Source: Nocardiopsis listeri NBRC 13360
Lineage (GTDB): Bacteria; Actinomycetota; Actinomycetes; Streptosporangiales; Streptosporangiaceae
DNA length: 64,000 nucleotides
Assembly (NCBI RefSeq): GCF_001570765.1
Contig: NZ_BCSH01000022.1
Span: 1 to 64,000, forward strand
Direction: 5' to 3'
The position numbers were made by a program, and so were the translations under genes. The notes beneath the pieces were generated by a model, which was given only the letters and a program-made list of their open reading frames with translations, was not told the DNA's origin and made no database searches. Each line of letters starts with the position of its first letter. The stretch's first letter is position 1. Positions 18,481 through 27,583 of the stretch are shown one piece after another.

Positions 18481-19911
18481 ATGGCCGAGCACGATACCTC
18501 CCAGCCCACGCCGGACCCGTCCCTGGTTCCCGCCCCCTTACCCGCTCCCACCCGACTCGACCCCGCGTTGTGGAAGCTCGCCGGGGTCCTCCTCGTCGGG
18601 GCGATGGCCGCGCTGCTCGACACCACCATCGTCAACGTGGCGGTCGACCACCTGTCCCACGCCCTGGACGCCCCCGTGTCCACCGCACAGTGGGTGGCCA
18701 GCGCCTACCTGCTCTCCACCGCCTCCGTCATCCCGGTGACCGGTTGGGCCGTGGACCGGTTCGGACAACGCGCCACCTGGATGATGGCGCTGGGCCTGTT
18801 CGGTCTGGGGTCGTTGCTGTGCGCGACGGCCTGGTCGATCGAGAGCCTCATCGCGTTCCGCGTGATCACCGGGTTGGGCAGCGGCATGGTCCTGCCCCTG
18901 GTCATGACGGTGCTGGTGCAGGCCGCAGGGCCACAGCGCCTGGGGCGGGCCATCGGGCTGCTGAGCGTGCCGATCCAGATCGCGCCCGCCATGGGTCCGG
19001 TCCTGGGCGGTCTGGTCCTGGACTCGCTGGGGTGGCGCTGGATCTTCCTGGTGTCGATCCCCCTGGTGGTGCTCGCCATGCTCTTGGGCGTGCGCGGTGT
19101 GGAGCGCGGTGACCCGCGGTCGAGTGAGCGACTGGACGTGCTGGGGTTGGCGCTGCTCTCCCCCGGGATCGCGACCATGCTCTACGGCTTGTCGGTGCTG
19201 GGCGACGTACGGTTCGCGCCGTTGTTCGTCGCCGCCGGACTGCTCCTCATCTCGGGTTTCACGGTGCACTCCTTGCGTCGCCGCTCCGGCGGCCCCGCCC
19301 CCGTGATCGACCTGCGGCTCTTCGGTGACGTGCTGTTCCGGTTGGGCGCGATGCTCATGTTCGTGTTCGGGCTGTGCATCTGGGCGGGCATGTTCCTGCT
19401 ACCGCTGTTCTTTCAGCAGGTGCAGGGGACCTCGGCGTTGACGGCGGGGCTGTTGATGGCGCCGATGGCGGCCGGGGTGGCGCTGGTCAACCTGTTCGTC
19501 GGCCCGATCGCCGACCGCAGCGGCCCCCGCTACCTGGTCGTGGGCGGGTTGCTGGTGGGCGCCGTGGCCACCGCGCCGTTCGCCGTGGCGGGACCGGACA
19601 CCTCGCAGGCGTTGCTCGCCTCGGCGATGTTCGTACGCGGTCTGGGTCTGGGTACCGCGATGGTCCCGATGTTGGCCACCGCCTACCGCAGACTGCCCTC
19701 CGACCAGGTGCCCCGCGCCAGCAGTGCCCTGAACGTGACCCAGCGGCTCGGCGCCGCGGTGGGCACGGCCGCGCTCGCTCTGTTGCTGTCGTCGCTGCTC
19801 GCCGGCGGCACCGTCCCGACCTCGGCGTTCCAGGCCACCTTCTGGTGGATGACCGGTCTGACGGCGCTGGCGCTGATCCCCGCGATGTTCCTCCCGAAGG
19901 TCCGCCCCTGA
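18481..19911 (+). CDS. DHA2-type MFS drug-efflux transporter
   Basis: 476 aa, 14 predicted transmembrane segments. Motifs of the DHA2 (EmrB/QacA) group: LDTTIVNVA in helix 1, WVASAYLLSTASVIPVTGWAVDRFG around motif A, and the GPVLGG antiporter motif in helix 5. It should export hydrophobic drugs or cell-made compounds using the proton gradient. No ribosome site precedes ATG 18481, and the likely -10 lies about 8-13 bases upstream, so the mRNA may be leaderless. Controlled by the divergent TetR gene. Confidence 0.88.
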   Translation: MAEHDTSQPTPDPSLVPAPLPAPTRLDPALWKLAGVLLVGAMAALLDTTIVNVAVDHLSHALDAPVSTAQWVASAYLLSTASVIPVTGWAVDRFGQRATWMMALGLFGLGSLLCATAWSIESLIAFRVITGLGSGMVLPLVMTVLVQAAGPQRLGRAIGLLSVPIQIAPAMGPVLGGLVLDSLGWRWIFLVSIPLVVLAMLLGVRGVERGDPRSSERLDVLGLALLSPGIATMLYGLSVLGDVRFAPLFVAAGLLLISGFTVHSLRRRSGGPAPVIDLRLFGDVLFRLGAMLMFVFGLCIWAGMFLLPLFFQQVQGTSALTAGLLMAPMAAGVALVNLFVGPIADRSGPRYLVVGGLLVGAVATAPFAVAGPDTSQALLASAMFVRGLGLGTAMVPMLATAYRRLPSDQVPRASSALNVTQRLGAAVGTAALALLLSSLLAGGTVPTSAFQATFWWMTGLTALALIPAMFLPKVRP

Positions 19912-19914
19912 ACG

Positions 19915-20667
19915 TCAGCGCCCCAGTCTGCGCCAGATCGGGCGCGGCATCAGCCGCATTCCCGTGAACACCGGCCGTAGAACGCCCGGCGCCCACACGG
20001 TGGTCGCCCTGCCGCCCAACCCCTTGGCCACGGCATCGGCGACCTGGCCCGGCGTGGCGGGGAACGGCGCCGGGTCCACGTGCGCGGACATGCGGGTGGC
20101 CACGTACCCCGGGCGCACCACCAGAACGCGTGCCCCGCTGCCGTGCAGAGAGTCCGCCAGTCCCTGCGCGAACCCGTCCAGGCCGGCCTTCGCGGACCCG
20201 TAGACGAAGTTGGCGCGACGCACCCGGACCCCCGCCACGGACGACAGCACCACGAGCGCGCCGTGGCCCTGTTCGCGCAGCCGGGCGGCGACGGCCAGGT
20301 CGACCGACACGTGTCCGGTGAAGTTCACCGCCGCCGAACGCGCGGCGGCGTGCGGATCCCCGTCGTACTCGGTCTGCTCCCCCAGCACTCCGAACGCGTC
20401 CACCACCACGTCCAGGTCACCGACCAGCTCCACGGCGGCGGCCACCGTGTCGACGTGGGTGTCGGTCGCCTCGGCCTCGAACTCCAAGGAGTGGACGGTG
20501 GCGCCCAACGCCTTCAGCACGCTCGGCGGTCCGGCGACCCCGCCACGTGCGGCCAGGACCACTTCGCGGGCACCCTCGTGCACCAGCCGTTCGGCCACGG
20601 CGAGGCCGATCTCGCTGCGCCCGCCGAGCAACAGCACGGTGCGCACCTTTCCCAGCGAGTCGCGCAT
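19915..20667 (-). CDS. dprE2: DprE2-like decaprenylphospho-2-keto-ribose reductase
   Basis: 250 aa, short-chain dehydrogenase. Nucleotide loop LLLGGRSEIGLAVA (12-25), active-site SSVAG and Y156-x3-K160. Length and neighbours match DprE2, which reduces the keto intermediate made by DprE1 to give decaprenyl-phospho-arabinose with NAD(P)H. ATG 20667 follows GGAAGGAAA. It is the third gene of the ubiA-dprE1-dprE2 operon (29-base gap after dprE1). An SDR of other function cannot be excluded from sequence alone, but the operon makes DprE2 likely. Confidence 0.85.
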   Translation of the reverse strand: MRDSLGKVRTVLLLGGRSEIGLAVAERLVHEGAREVVLAARGGVAGPPSVLKALGATVHSLEFEAEATDTHVDTVAAAVELVGDLDVVVDAFGVLGEQTEYDGDPHAAARSAAVNFTGHVSVDLAVAARLREQGHGALVVLSSVAGVRVRRANFVYGSAKAGLDGFAQGLADSLHGSGARVLVVRPGYVATRMSAHVDPAPFPATPGQVADAVAKGLGGRATTVWAPGVLRPVFTGMRLMPRPIWRRLGR

Positions 20668-20696
20668 GGGGTTTCCTTCCGGTCCGGGTGGGTGGT

Positions 20697-22055
20697 TCAA
20701 AGGAGCCGCAGCCGGCGGGCCAGGTCGGAGACGAGGACCCCGTCGGGGTCGACCCGTTCGCGCACCTTCCGCCAGGCGGGCAGGTCGGGGTACATGGCGT
20801 GCACGGCCTCGGCGTCCGCCCGGCTGTCCTTGGCCAGGTACAGACGTCCGCCGGCGGCGAGCACCCGTTCGTCGAAACCTCGCAGCAGCCCGGCCAGACC
20901 GGGGAACTCGGCGGGCAGGTCCAGGGCGAGCGTCCACCCGGGTCGGGGGAACGAGAGCGGCCCCGGGGTGGGCGCGCCCATGCGTTTGAGGACCGCCAGG
21001 AACGAGGGCGCGCCGGCCTTCGACAACCCCTCCACGACGTGTCGCAGGGTGGCCTCCTCCCCGAAGGGCACCACGAACTGGTACTGCACGAACCCGTGCG
21101 GCCCGTACATGCGGTTCCAGCCCCGCACCTTGTCCAGCGGGTGGAAGAACCCGCCCAGCGGTTGCGCCTGACCACGCCTGCGTTCGGGCGCCGCGTGGTG
21201 GTAGGCGGTGTTGAAGGCGCCGACGGTCGCCCGGTTGAGCAGGCGCGGCGGCGCCCACGGCGGGGCGCTCAGTGGAGTACCCGGGCGGTACCTGAGGGGT
21301 TCGCGGCGCAGCGGCGCGGGCAGGTCGGTGACGCGGGCGTGGTGGGCCCGGGTCAGCACCCCGCGACCGGTGGCGGCCCCGCGGGCGAGCAGGTCCACCC
21401 AGCACACCGTGTACCGGTAGTCCTGATCGGTGCGCTCCATCAGCTCCAGCGTGGAGTCGAGGTCGCCGGTCCGGTCGGTGTCCACGCGCATGTGCGCGGT
21501 CTCCACGGGGATCACCGCCAGACGCACGGAGGTGATGACCCCGGTCAGGCCCATCCCGCCGACGGTGGCCCAGAACAGTTCGGTGTCACCGTGGTCGGGA
21601 CCGACCTCCAAGGCCTCGCCTCGGGGCGTGAGGAGGGTCAGGGAACGCACGTGGGCGCCGATGGAGGAGTCGACGTGATGGTTCTTGCCGTGGACGTCGG
21701 CGGCGATCGCCCCGCCCAGGGTCACGTGTCCGGTCCCGGGGGTGACGGGCGGGAAGTATCCGCGCCGCAGCAGGTGCGCCATGAGTCGGCGCAGACTCGT
21801 ACCGGCCGGCGCGGTGACCTCGCCGAGGTCGGGATCGAGCCGGGGCGGTCCGGTGAGTTCGGTGCAGTCCAGGACGAGCCCTCCGGCGGCCTGCGCGGCG
21901 TCGCCGTAGGAACGGCCCAGTCCACGGGCCAGGGCGCCGCGCGGTCCGGCCTGGGCCAGCGCCTCGGCGGCCTGTTCGGCGGTGCGCGGGCGCACCACGG
22001 TGGCGGCGGTGGGGGCGGTGCGGCCCCACCCGGTGAGGAGGGTCGGTCGACTCAC
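20697..22055 (-). CDS. dprE1: DprE1-like decaprenylphospho-ribose 2'-oxidase
   Basis: 452 aa, close in length to the mycobacterial 461-aa enzyme. VAO-type FAD domain: GLGRSYGDAAQ and GTGHVTLGGAIAADVHGKNHH are the flavin-binding loops. The C-terminal block matches DprE1: YGPHGFVQYQFVVP, APLSFPRPGW, then GGRLYLAKDSR with the catalytic Lys at K409. The residue in line with the benzothiazinone-target Cys387 of M. tuberculosis is Ala377 (GWTLALDL). It oxidises decaprenyl-phospho-ribose in the first step of epimerisation to arabinose. The GTG start overlaps the ubiA stop (GTGA). Confidence 0.9.
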   Translation of the reverse strand: MSRPTLLTGWGRTAPTAATVVRPRTAEQAAEALAQAGPRGALARGLGRSYGDAAQAAGGLVLDCTELTGPPRLDPDLGEVTAPAGTSLRRLMAHLLRRGYFPPVTPGTGHVTLGGAIAADVHGKNHHVDSSIGAHVRSLTLLTPRGEALEVGPDHGDTELFWATVGGMGLTGVITSVRLAVIPVETAHMRVDTDRTGDLDSTLELMERTDQDYRYTVCWVDLLARGAATGRGVLTRAHHARVTDLPAPLRREPLRYRPGTPLSAPPWAPPRLLNRATVGAFNTAYHHAAPERRRGQAQPLGGFFHPLDKVRGWNRMYGPHGFVQYQFVVPFGEEATLRHVVEGLSKAGAPSFLAVLKRMGAPTPGPLSFPRPGWTLALDLPAEFPGLAGLLRGFDERVLAAGGRLYLAKDSRADAEAVHAMYPDLPAWRKVRERVDPDGVLVSDLARRLRLL

Positions 22056-22978
22056 AGGTAGATCCCCAGTCCGACCAGGAGGACGAGGGCCACCAGGACG
22101 AGCTGCAAGGGGCGGTCCCGCAGCGCGATCTCCTCTGGTTCCTCGCCCGCTCCCCGGTCCACGAGCAGGTTGTAGCGGAGCACGAACATGATGAACGGAA
22201 CGATACTGGCCGCGTGGAACGGGGACTGCGGTCCTGCGGCCTGTTCCAGGGCCCAGAGACAGTAGGTGACGATCATGGCACCGGAGGCGATCGTGCGCGT
22301 CTGGGCCAGGTAGCCGGGGGTGTAGCCGAGCAGGGCGGCCCGTGTGGGGCGGGCCTCCTCGGGGGCCTCCGCGAGCCCCCGCAGCTCCGCCTCTCGCTTG
22401 CCGACCACCACGAGCAGGGCGGCCAACGACACCACGATCACGAACCATGAGGTCAGCGGTACCCCGACCACGTAACCGCCGGCCATGGCACGCAGTACGT
22501 GACAGCTCGCCACCGCCACCAGGTCGACGACGACCATGTCCTTCAGGAAGCGGGTGTAGGTCAGGGTGAGGACCACGTACACGCCCAGGACCGCGCTCAG
22601 CCCCGGGTTCCCCAGCGCGAGGGAGGCCAGGGGCGCGACGGTCACGAACAGGATCCCGGCGACGACGGCCACGGGCACCGGAAGAGCCCCGGAGGCGATC
22701 GGGCGGTGACGCTTGCGCGGATGCAGCCGGTCACCGTCCACGTCACGGACGTCGTTGAGCAGGTAGGTGCCGCCGGCGGCCACGCAGAACAGGGCGAAGG
22801 TCACCGCGCACAACAGCAGGGAACGGGGATCGGTGAGCGCTCCGGCGGTGGCCGGGGCGGCGAAGACCAACAGGTTCTTGAGCCACTGTCGCGGGCGACA
22901 GGCCCGCAGTAGGGCCAGGGGCAGTCCCACGACGTCGCTCCGCCCGGGTCGGTTCTCGGTCTCGGGGGCCGTGGTCAC
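22052..22978 (-). CDS. ubiA: Decaprenyl-phosphate phosphoribosyltransferase (UbiA family)
   Basis: 308 aa, about nine transmembrane helices. The prenyltransferase motif NDVRDVDGDRLHPRKRHRPIASG (from N75) has the NDxxDxxxD metal site followed by the basic stretch seen in Rv3806c-type enzymes. It should transfer phosphoribose from PRPP to decaprenyl phosphate, the committed step to decaprenyl-phospho-arabinose. GTG 22978 has a GAGGGGG ribosome site. First gene of the three-gene operon with dprE1 and dprE2. Confidence 0.9.
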   Translation of the reverse strand: MTTAPETENRPGRSDVVGLPLALLRACRPRQWLKNLLVFAAPATAGALTDPRSLLLCAVTFALFCVAAGGTYLLNDVRDVDGDRLHPRKRHRPIASGALPVPVAVVAGILFVTVAPLASLALGNPGLSAVLGVYVVLTLTYTRFLKDMVVVDLVAVASCHVLRAMAGGYVVGVPLTSWFVIVVSLAALLVVVGKREAELRGLAEAPEEARPTRAALLGYTPGYLAQTRTIASGAMIVTYCLWALEQAAGPQSPFHAASIVPFIMFVLRYNLLVDRGAGEEPEEIALRDRPLQLVLVALVLLVGLGIYL

Positions 22979-23020
22979 GCGTTCCCCCTCTGGGTCCGGC
23001 GATGGTGGGTGGATGTGGGA

Positions 23021-23055
23021 ACCGGACCGCCCGCGGGGGTGACGGGCGGTCCGGT
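23021..23055 (-). terminator. Hairpin between DUF3068 gene and ubiA
   Basis: 13-bp perfect stem (accggaccgcccg / cgggcggtccggt) with a 9-base loop. It lies after the DUF3068 stop and before ubiA. No T-run follows, as is common in actinomycetes. It suggests that ubiA-dprE1-dprE2 is at least partly separated from the DUF3068 transcript. Confidence 0.65.
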
Positions 23056-23104
23056 GGGGATGATCCGGCCGGGACAGTGGCCGGGGGGACGGGGGCGGTG
23101 GGGT

Positions 23105-24019
23105 CTACTGGGCGGCGCGGCGTCCGGTGACGAGCAGGACGACGGCGATGCCGATGAAGCCGACGCCGGCCACGAGCGAGACGATCGGCAGCGTGGTGTT
23201 CAGCAGCGGCAGGACCGCGCGGGCCTGGTCGGTGTTCTCGATGGCGGCGGCGCGGGTGGCGTCGTCGTAGACGAGTTCACCGCTCATCATGGTCAGCACC
23301 TCCTCCCCGTCCACGACGACGACCTGGTGGTGGTCCTCGCTGACGTTGATCGGTGAACCACTGACCGGTTCGATCCAGTAGGTGCGGATGATGGAGAAGC
23401 TCACGTCACCGACGACGTCGCCCTCACCATCGAGACCGGCGACCTCGCGCGGGATCTCCCGCTCACCGATGACGGTCGGATCGACGGTCTGGACGAACTT
23501 GTAGGCCTCGACCCCGTCGACGTCCTCGACGCCCTGGAACTCCATGGGGACGACCTCTTCGACGGTCGTCTCGAAGAAGTCGTAGTCCCGCTGTTCGGTG
23601 TTGAACGGGAACTTCCAGGCCTGGCCGCTCTGGGTGACGCGCTCTTCGTCCACCATGGCGTCGCAGCAATCGACGGCTTCACCCGTGACACGATCGTGCC
23701 CGGCGCGCCGGCTGCTGGAGCTGATCCCGAAGTCCGTGTCGGAGTCCTTGATCCAGGTGAACTGGTCCCACACCACCACGTCGTCGGTGCTGGAGGCCAC
23801 GTCGGCACGCAGGGTGGAGTGCGCCTCGACCTGGGCGTTCTCCACCTGCTCGACGTCTTCGATGTTGAAGTAGGTGGCCTCGCCATTGAGGACGGTGGCG
23901 TTGTAGTAGTCCAGTGGAGTCTTCATCAGGGAAGTGGCCATCCACATGCGCATCATGGGTGCCAAAGCGAGACAGAAGACCCCCAGCGCGATGAGAACGA
24001 CCGCAACGGTACGGCGCAT
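23105..24019 (-). CDS. DUF3068 (PorA-like) membrane protein
   Basis: 304 aa. N-terminal helix (about 4-27), a large extracytoplasmic beta-rich domain and a C-terminal helix (about 276-298). This is the DUF3068 layout, a family found in actinobacterial cell-envelope loci and sometimes labelled porin PorA-like; no pore function follows from the sequence. The domain includes a Cys pair (DCCDA, near 118). ATG 24019 follows AGGAGGGC. The promoter region is shared with the divergent acyltransferase and holds two operator copies. Confidence 0.8.
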   Translation of the reverse strand: MRRTVAVVLIALGVFCLALAPMMRMWMATSLMKTPLDYYNATVLNGEATYFNIEDVEQVENAQVEAHSTLRADVASSTDDVVVWDQFTWIKDSDTDFGISSSSRRAGHDRVTGEAVDCCDAMVDEERVTQSGQAWKFPFNTEQRDYDFFETTVEEVVPMEFQGVEDVDGVEAYKFVQTVDPTVIGEREIPREVAGLDGEGDVVGDVSFSIIRTYWIEPVSGSPINVSEDHHQVVVVDGEEVLTMMSGELVYDDATRAAAIENTDQARAVLPLLNTTLPIVSLVAGVGFIGIAVVLLVTGRRAAQ

Positions 24020-24124
24020 GTGTGCCCTCCTGGGCGGATGAGAGTCCGGATCTGGAACTAGGTTCAGTTCCGGGTAGAGTACTGCCCAGTAGTGAACGAC
24101 GTCACCTGGGCGTGTCTGAATTTT

Positions 24125-24153
24125 TATAACACGTTCTAGTGAAACGTGTTCTG
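24125..24153. promoter_or_regulatory. Tandem TNNAACNNGTTNNA-type operators
   Basis: Two half-overlapping sites centred 15 bp apart lie between the DUF3068 and acyltransferase genes. Bases 24125-24138 (tataacacgttcta) match TNNAACNNGTTNNA exactly; 24140-24153 match except for the last base. Together they form AACACGTT-N7-AACGTGTT. TATAAC (24125-24130) could also be a -10 box for the acyltransferase, so binding would block it. The consensus is the one known for the TetR-type regulator KstR; which protein binds here is unknown. Confidence 0.65.
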
Positions 24154-24178
24154 ACTCCCTCCCGCCCAGGAAGGCCCC

Positions 24179-25525
24179 ATGGCGCCCACGCCCACCGCGC
24201 CCGAGGACCCCACCTCCGGCAGCCCCTTGACCGACGCGGCCGACCCCGAGCGCACGCTTCCCCAGGTGAGCGGGCGCCACCACGCCCTCGACGGGATCCG
24301 TGCCCTCGCCTGTCTGATGGTCCTCATCGTGCACGTGTCGACCGAGACCGGGGACGCTCTCGCGCCCGGGATCCTCGGCGGGGTGCTCAGCGCGACGGCA
24401 CTCGCCGTCCCCCTGTTCTTCGCCCTGTCCGGAGTGCTGCTGTACCGCCCGTGGGCCCGAGCCGCCCTGGACGGCACCCGCGGCCCGAGCGCGCCCTCCT
24501 ACCTGTGGCGACGCGTGATGCGCGTCTTCCCCGCCTACTGGGTGGTGGCGACCGTCGCGCTGGTGCTGTGGGCCGGGGAACACCGCGGTTCGGTGGTGCA
24601 CTGGATCGAGGTCCTGACGCTGTCCTTCCCGTTCAACACCAGTCCCCACTGGGCGGGGCCGGGGCCCTACGGGCTCGGACAGATGTGGAGCCTGTCGGTC
24701 GAGGTGTCCTTCTACCTCACGCTTCCGCTGTTCGCCGCGGTGCTGCACCTGTGGGCGCGCGGCGGCGCGACGGTGAACGCGCGCGGGAAACGACTGTTCA
24801 TCGGCCTGGCCACGATGACGGCGCTGTCGTTCCTCGCACTGATCCCGCAGTACTTCCCCGAGCCCAGCGAGCACATGCACTCCTGGCTGCCGCGCTGCAT
24901 GGGCATGTTCGCGGTGGGCATGGGCCTGGCAGTCTTGTCGGAGTGGGCCTGGCGCGAACCCGGCGCGGACGGGCCTGTGCGCAGGCTCTGTCGCACCATC
25001 GCCGCCTCCCCCGGCCTGTGCTGGCTGGTGGCGGCCGCGTTCTTCCTGTTGGAGGCGACCCCCGCCGCCGGCGGCCGCTTCTTCGAACCGGGCAACCTGT
25101 GGATCTCGGCGGTCGAGAACCTCACCAACATCGGCTTCGCGCTGTTCATGGTCGCCCCGGCGGCTCTGGCGCCCCGGCCGAAGGAGGGGCCACCGCCGGC
25201 CATGCGCACCGCCGAGGCGTGGCGGGGCGGCGCGTGGCTGGACGCCCTCATGCGACACCGGGTGATGGTGTTCTTCGCGCCGATCAGCTACGGGGTCTTC
25301 CTGTGGCAGTTCGTGGTGCTGTACCTGTGGCGCGACTTCACCGGGCAGGAGATCTTCGTCGGTTCGTTCTGGCTGGACATCGTTCCGGTCCTGATCTTCA
25401 CCACGTTGCTCGCCAAGCTCACCTTCCACTTCGTGGAGGAGCCCTCTCGGAAGTGGTCTCGACGCTTCCTCTCGGAGGGGAAGCGGGGACGGCGCCCGGT
25501 ACCGGCGGGCCCGCCCCCACGCTGA
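24179..25525 (+). CDS. Acyltransferase-3 (OafA/YrhL-type) membrane protein
   Basis: 448 aa, about ten transmembrane helices. N-terminal motif HHALDGIRALACLMVLIVHV carries the conserved His and the DGxRAxA block; PLFFALSGVLLYRP and the MWSLSVEVSFY motif with the conserved Glu follow, as in acyltransferase-3 proteins. These move acetyl or other acyl groups onto extracytoplasmic glycans or lipids. ATG 24179 follows CAGGAAGG. It belongs to the envelope locus, so decoration of the glycan made there is the likely role. It ends four bases from the convergent GT-C-like gene. Confidence 0.85.
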   Translation: MAPTPTAPEDPTSGSPLTDAADPERTLPQVSGRHHALDGIRALACLMVLIVHVSTETGDALAPGILGGVLSATALAVPLFFALSGVLLYRPWARAALDGTRGPSAPSYLWRRVMRVFPAYWVVATVALVLWAGEHRGSVVHWIEVLTLSFPFNTSPHWAGPGPYGLGQMWSLSVEVSFYLTLPLFAAVLHLWARGGATVNARGKRLFIGLATMTALSFLALIPQYFPEPSEHMHSWLPRCMGMFAVGMGLAVLSEWAWREPGADGPVRRLCRTIAASPGLCWLVAAAFFLLEATPAAGGRFFEPGNLWISAVENLTNIGFALFMVAPAALAPRPKEGPPPAMRTAEAWRGGAWLDALMRHRVMVFFAPISYGVFLWQFVVLYLWRDFTGQEIFVGSFWLDIVPVLIFTTLLAKLTFHFVEEPSRKWSRRFLSEGKRGRRPVPAGPPPR

Positions 25526-25529
25526 GGAC

Positions 25530-27533
25530 TCAGCCCTCCTCGTCCTCCGCTTCCTCGTCCTCCGCTTCCTCCAGGTCACTCGCGGGCGCCAGCGGGCCCA
25601 GGGAGGACCAGGTCACGCAGGTCTTGTCCGGGTCGGTGTACAGGGTGAACGTGTCGCCGCGCTCGCTCACCGGCACGTACCAGAACCCGCCGTCGGGCGC
25701 GGCCGGCAATTCGGTCCGCACCTCCTCGTCGCCCACCACCACGACCAGGTTGGCCTCCTCCTGGGAGGTGTAGCCGATCGTGGCCACCTGCTCGATCCCG
25801 CCGAACTCCCACACCGACCAGGACATCAGGCCGTCCCAGTTGTCCATGCAGTCCTCGTCCTCGGCGGGGACGAACGAGTTCACCTGCGACGGCGGACCCG
25901 CCACCACCAGGTTCCCCTCGTCGTCGAACACGTGCGCGGTGGGCGCGGGTTCGGGTTCGTACATCCGCTCGGCGAGTGCGCGATCGGCCACGGGTGTCAG
26001 CACGTACGAACTGAGCCGGCGCGGGCCGTTCCACTCCAGGACGATGTCGTCGGGCACCGGCCTGCTGTAGATCCCGGCGCCCTCGGGCACCTCGGCCAGG
26101 GACGTGCGCACGTTGTCCATGTAGGACCGCAACCGATCCCCGCTCAGCGTTCCGGCGTAGGTGTAGGTGGAGTAGCCGGCCGCGCCCGCGTAGATCAGCG
26201 TGACGACCAGGGCGAGCGCCCCGGTGACGCGTCCGGGGTGTACCAGGCGGAGTCTGCGGCGCGGGTCGCGCTCCTCCCCCGTGTTGCCCGTGTACTCTCT
26301 GGCCCGCTCCTCCTTCGGAACGAGGAAGGCGAGCGCGAGGACCAGCGCGAAGACCAGCGCGGCGTCGGCCACGTAGCGAGGGTCCGAGCCGACCTCTCCG
26401 TAGACGTCACCGCGGGCGATGACGGTCGGGATCGCGTCGGCGAACACCAGGTAGCCCAGCAGCAGCGCCCACGCCCGCCAGGCGCCCCGGCGCACACGCA
26501 GGCTCGCCACGACGATGAGGGCCAGCACGACCCACGCACCGATGAGCACGAAACCGATCGGGTCGAGCAGACCTCCGGTGGGGGTGATCGGGCTCCACTC
26601 GAACGGACCACCCAGGACGCCCACCGGGAACACCTCGGTCAGCATGCGGCGCATCAGCTCGGCGGCGGTGTCCCACACCGGCACCGAAGCGCCCTCCTCT
26701 CCGGTGCCGGCGTTCTGCCGGACCAGGTAGAGCACCAGGTAGCCCAGGGTGAGGCCGACCATGCCCGTCCAGAACCTGCGGTCCATCCAGAACGCGTACC
26801 GGATCGCCCGGATCGGCCCGCCCGGGTACAGGAAGGCCACCGCGAACGCCAGGAGCAGCGGTGGCAGCAGCATGGCCTTGACCGAGAACAGCATCCCGAA
26901 CACCACCGCGGCCACGACCCACCAGACGTACCGGGTCACGCCGGTGCGCAGGTAGCGGACGGTGAACAGCAGTGCCAGGGCGACCGAAAGCTGGAACGGC
27001 ACCGCGTTGAGCGCCGCCGCCCACCAGCCCAGCACCGGGATGGTGAGCGGGGCAAGGGCGTACACGGTGAGGGGCACCAGCAGGGCCCGGCGGCGACCGA
27101 ACAGCTCCCACAGCAGCCGGAAGAAGACCAGGATCGCGGCGACCTGCAGGACCAACATGGTGCCCGCCGCCGACACCCAGTGGTAGGCGCCGAAGGCGTT
27201 CTGCAAGTAGATCAGGAACATGGCCCCCGGCATGAAGTGGCCCTTGTGCAACTCCAGCAGGAACTCGGGGGTGAGATCGCTGGAGTTGGCCGCCGCGAAG
27301 AACAGGAAGTCGTCTTCGACGAAGTACGACTCACCCAGCACGTAGACCTTCAGTACCGTCGCCACGGCGACGATGAGCATTCCGAGTTGGAAGACCCGGT
27401 CGCTTCGTACCCGGCCCAGCGCGGCGAACGCCTCCCGCGTGATGTCCCCGAAGGTGGGATCCTGCTCCTCGGCCTCCTCGACCGGTCCGCGTACTCTTGT
27501 GGTCCCGCCCTCATCGGGGGAAACAGGCGGCAT
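25530..27533 (-). CDS. Large GT-C-like membrane protein, putative glycosyltransferase
   Basis: 667 aa. One helix (about 47-66), then the motif VEDDFLFFAAANS in the first outer loop. Its acidic pair is placed like the catalytic Asp of GT-C enzymes that use polyprenyl-phosphate sugars. Eight to ten further helices follow, then an extracytoplasmic C-terminal domain (about 460-650) and an acidic tail made by a 15-base tandem repeat (EDEEAEDEEG). With dprE1/dprE2/ubiA nearby, use of decaprenyl-phospho-arabinose as donor is an attractive inference, not a proven one. ATG 27533 follows GGGGAGAG. Its promoter region carries a copy of the locus operator. Confidence 0.65.
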   Translation of the reverse strand: MPPVSPDEGGTTRVRGPVEEAEEQDPTFGDITREAFAALGRVRSDRVFQLGMLIVAVATVLKVYVLGESYFVEDDFLFFAAANSSDLTPEFLLELHKGHFMPGAMFLIYLQNAFGAYHWVSAAGTMLVLQVAAILVFFRLLWELFGRRRALLVPLTVYALAPLTIPVLGWWAAALNAVPFQLSVALALLFTVRYLRTGVTRYVWWVVAAVVFGMLFSVKAMLLPPLLLAFAVAFLYPGGPIRAIRYAFWMDRRFWTGMVGLTLGYLVLYLVRQNAGTGEEGASVPVWDTAAELMRRMLTEVFPVGVLGGPFEWSPITPTGGLLDPIGFVLIGAWVVLALIVVASLRVRRGAWRAWALLLGYLVFADAIPTVIARGDVYGEVGSDPRYVADAALVFALVLALAFLVPKEERAREYTGNTGEERDPRRRLRLVHPGRVTGALALVVTLIYAGAAGYSTYTYAGTLSGDRLRSYMDNVRTSLAEVPEGAGIYSRPVPDDIVLEWNGPRRLSSYVLTPVADRALAERMYEPEPAPTAHVFDDEGNLVVAGPPSQVNSFVPAEDEDCMDNWDGLMSWSVWEFGGIEQVATIGYTSQEEANLVVVVGDEEVRTELPAAPDGGFWYVPVSERGDTFTLYTDPDKTCVTWSSLGPLAPASDLEEAEDEEAEDEEG

Positions 27534-27583
27534 AGGTACTCTCCCCGCCGTAGGTTGGCCAACCCGGAAAATGGGTGCCAGAA

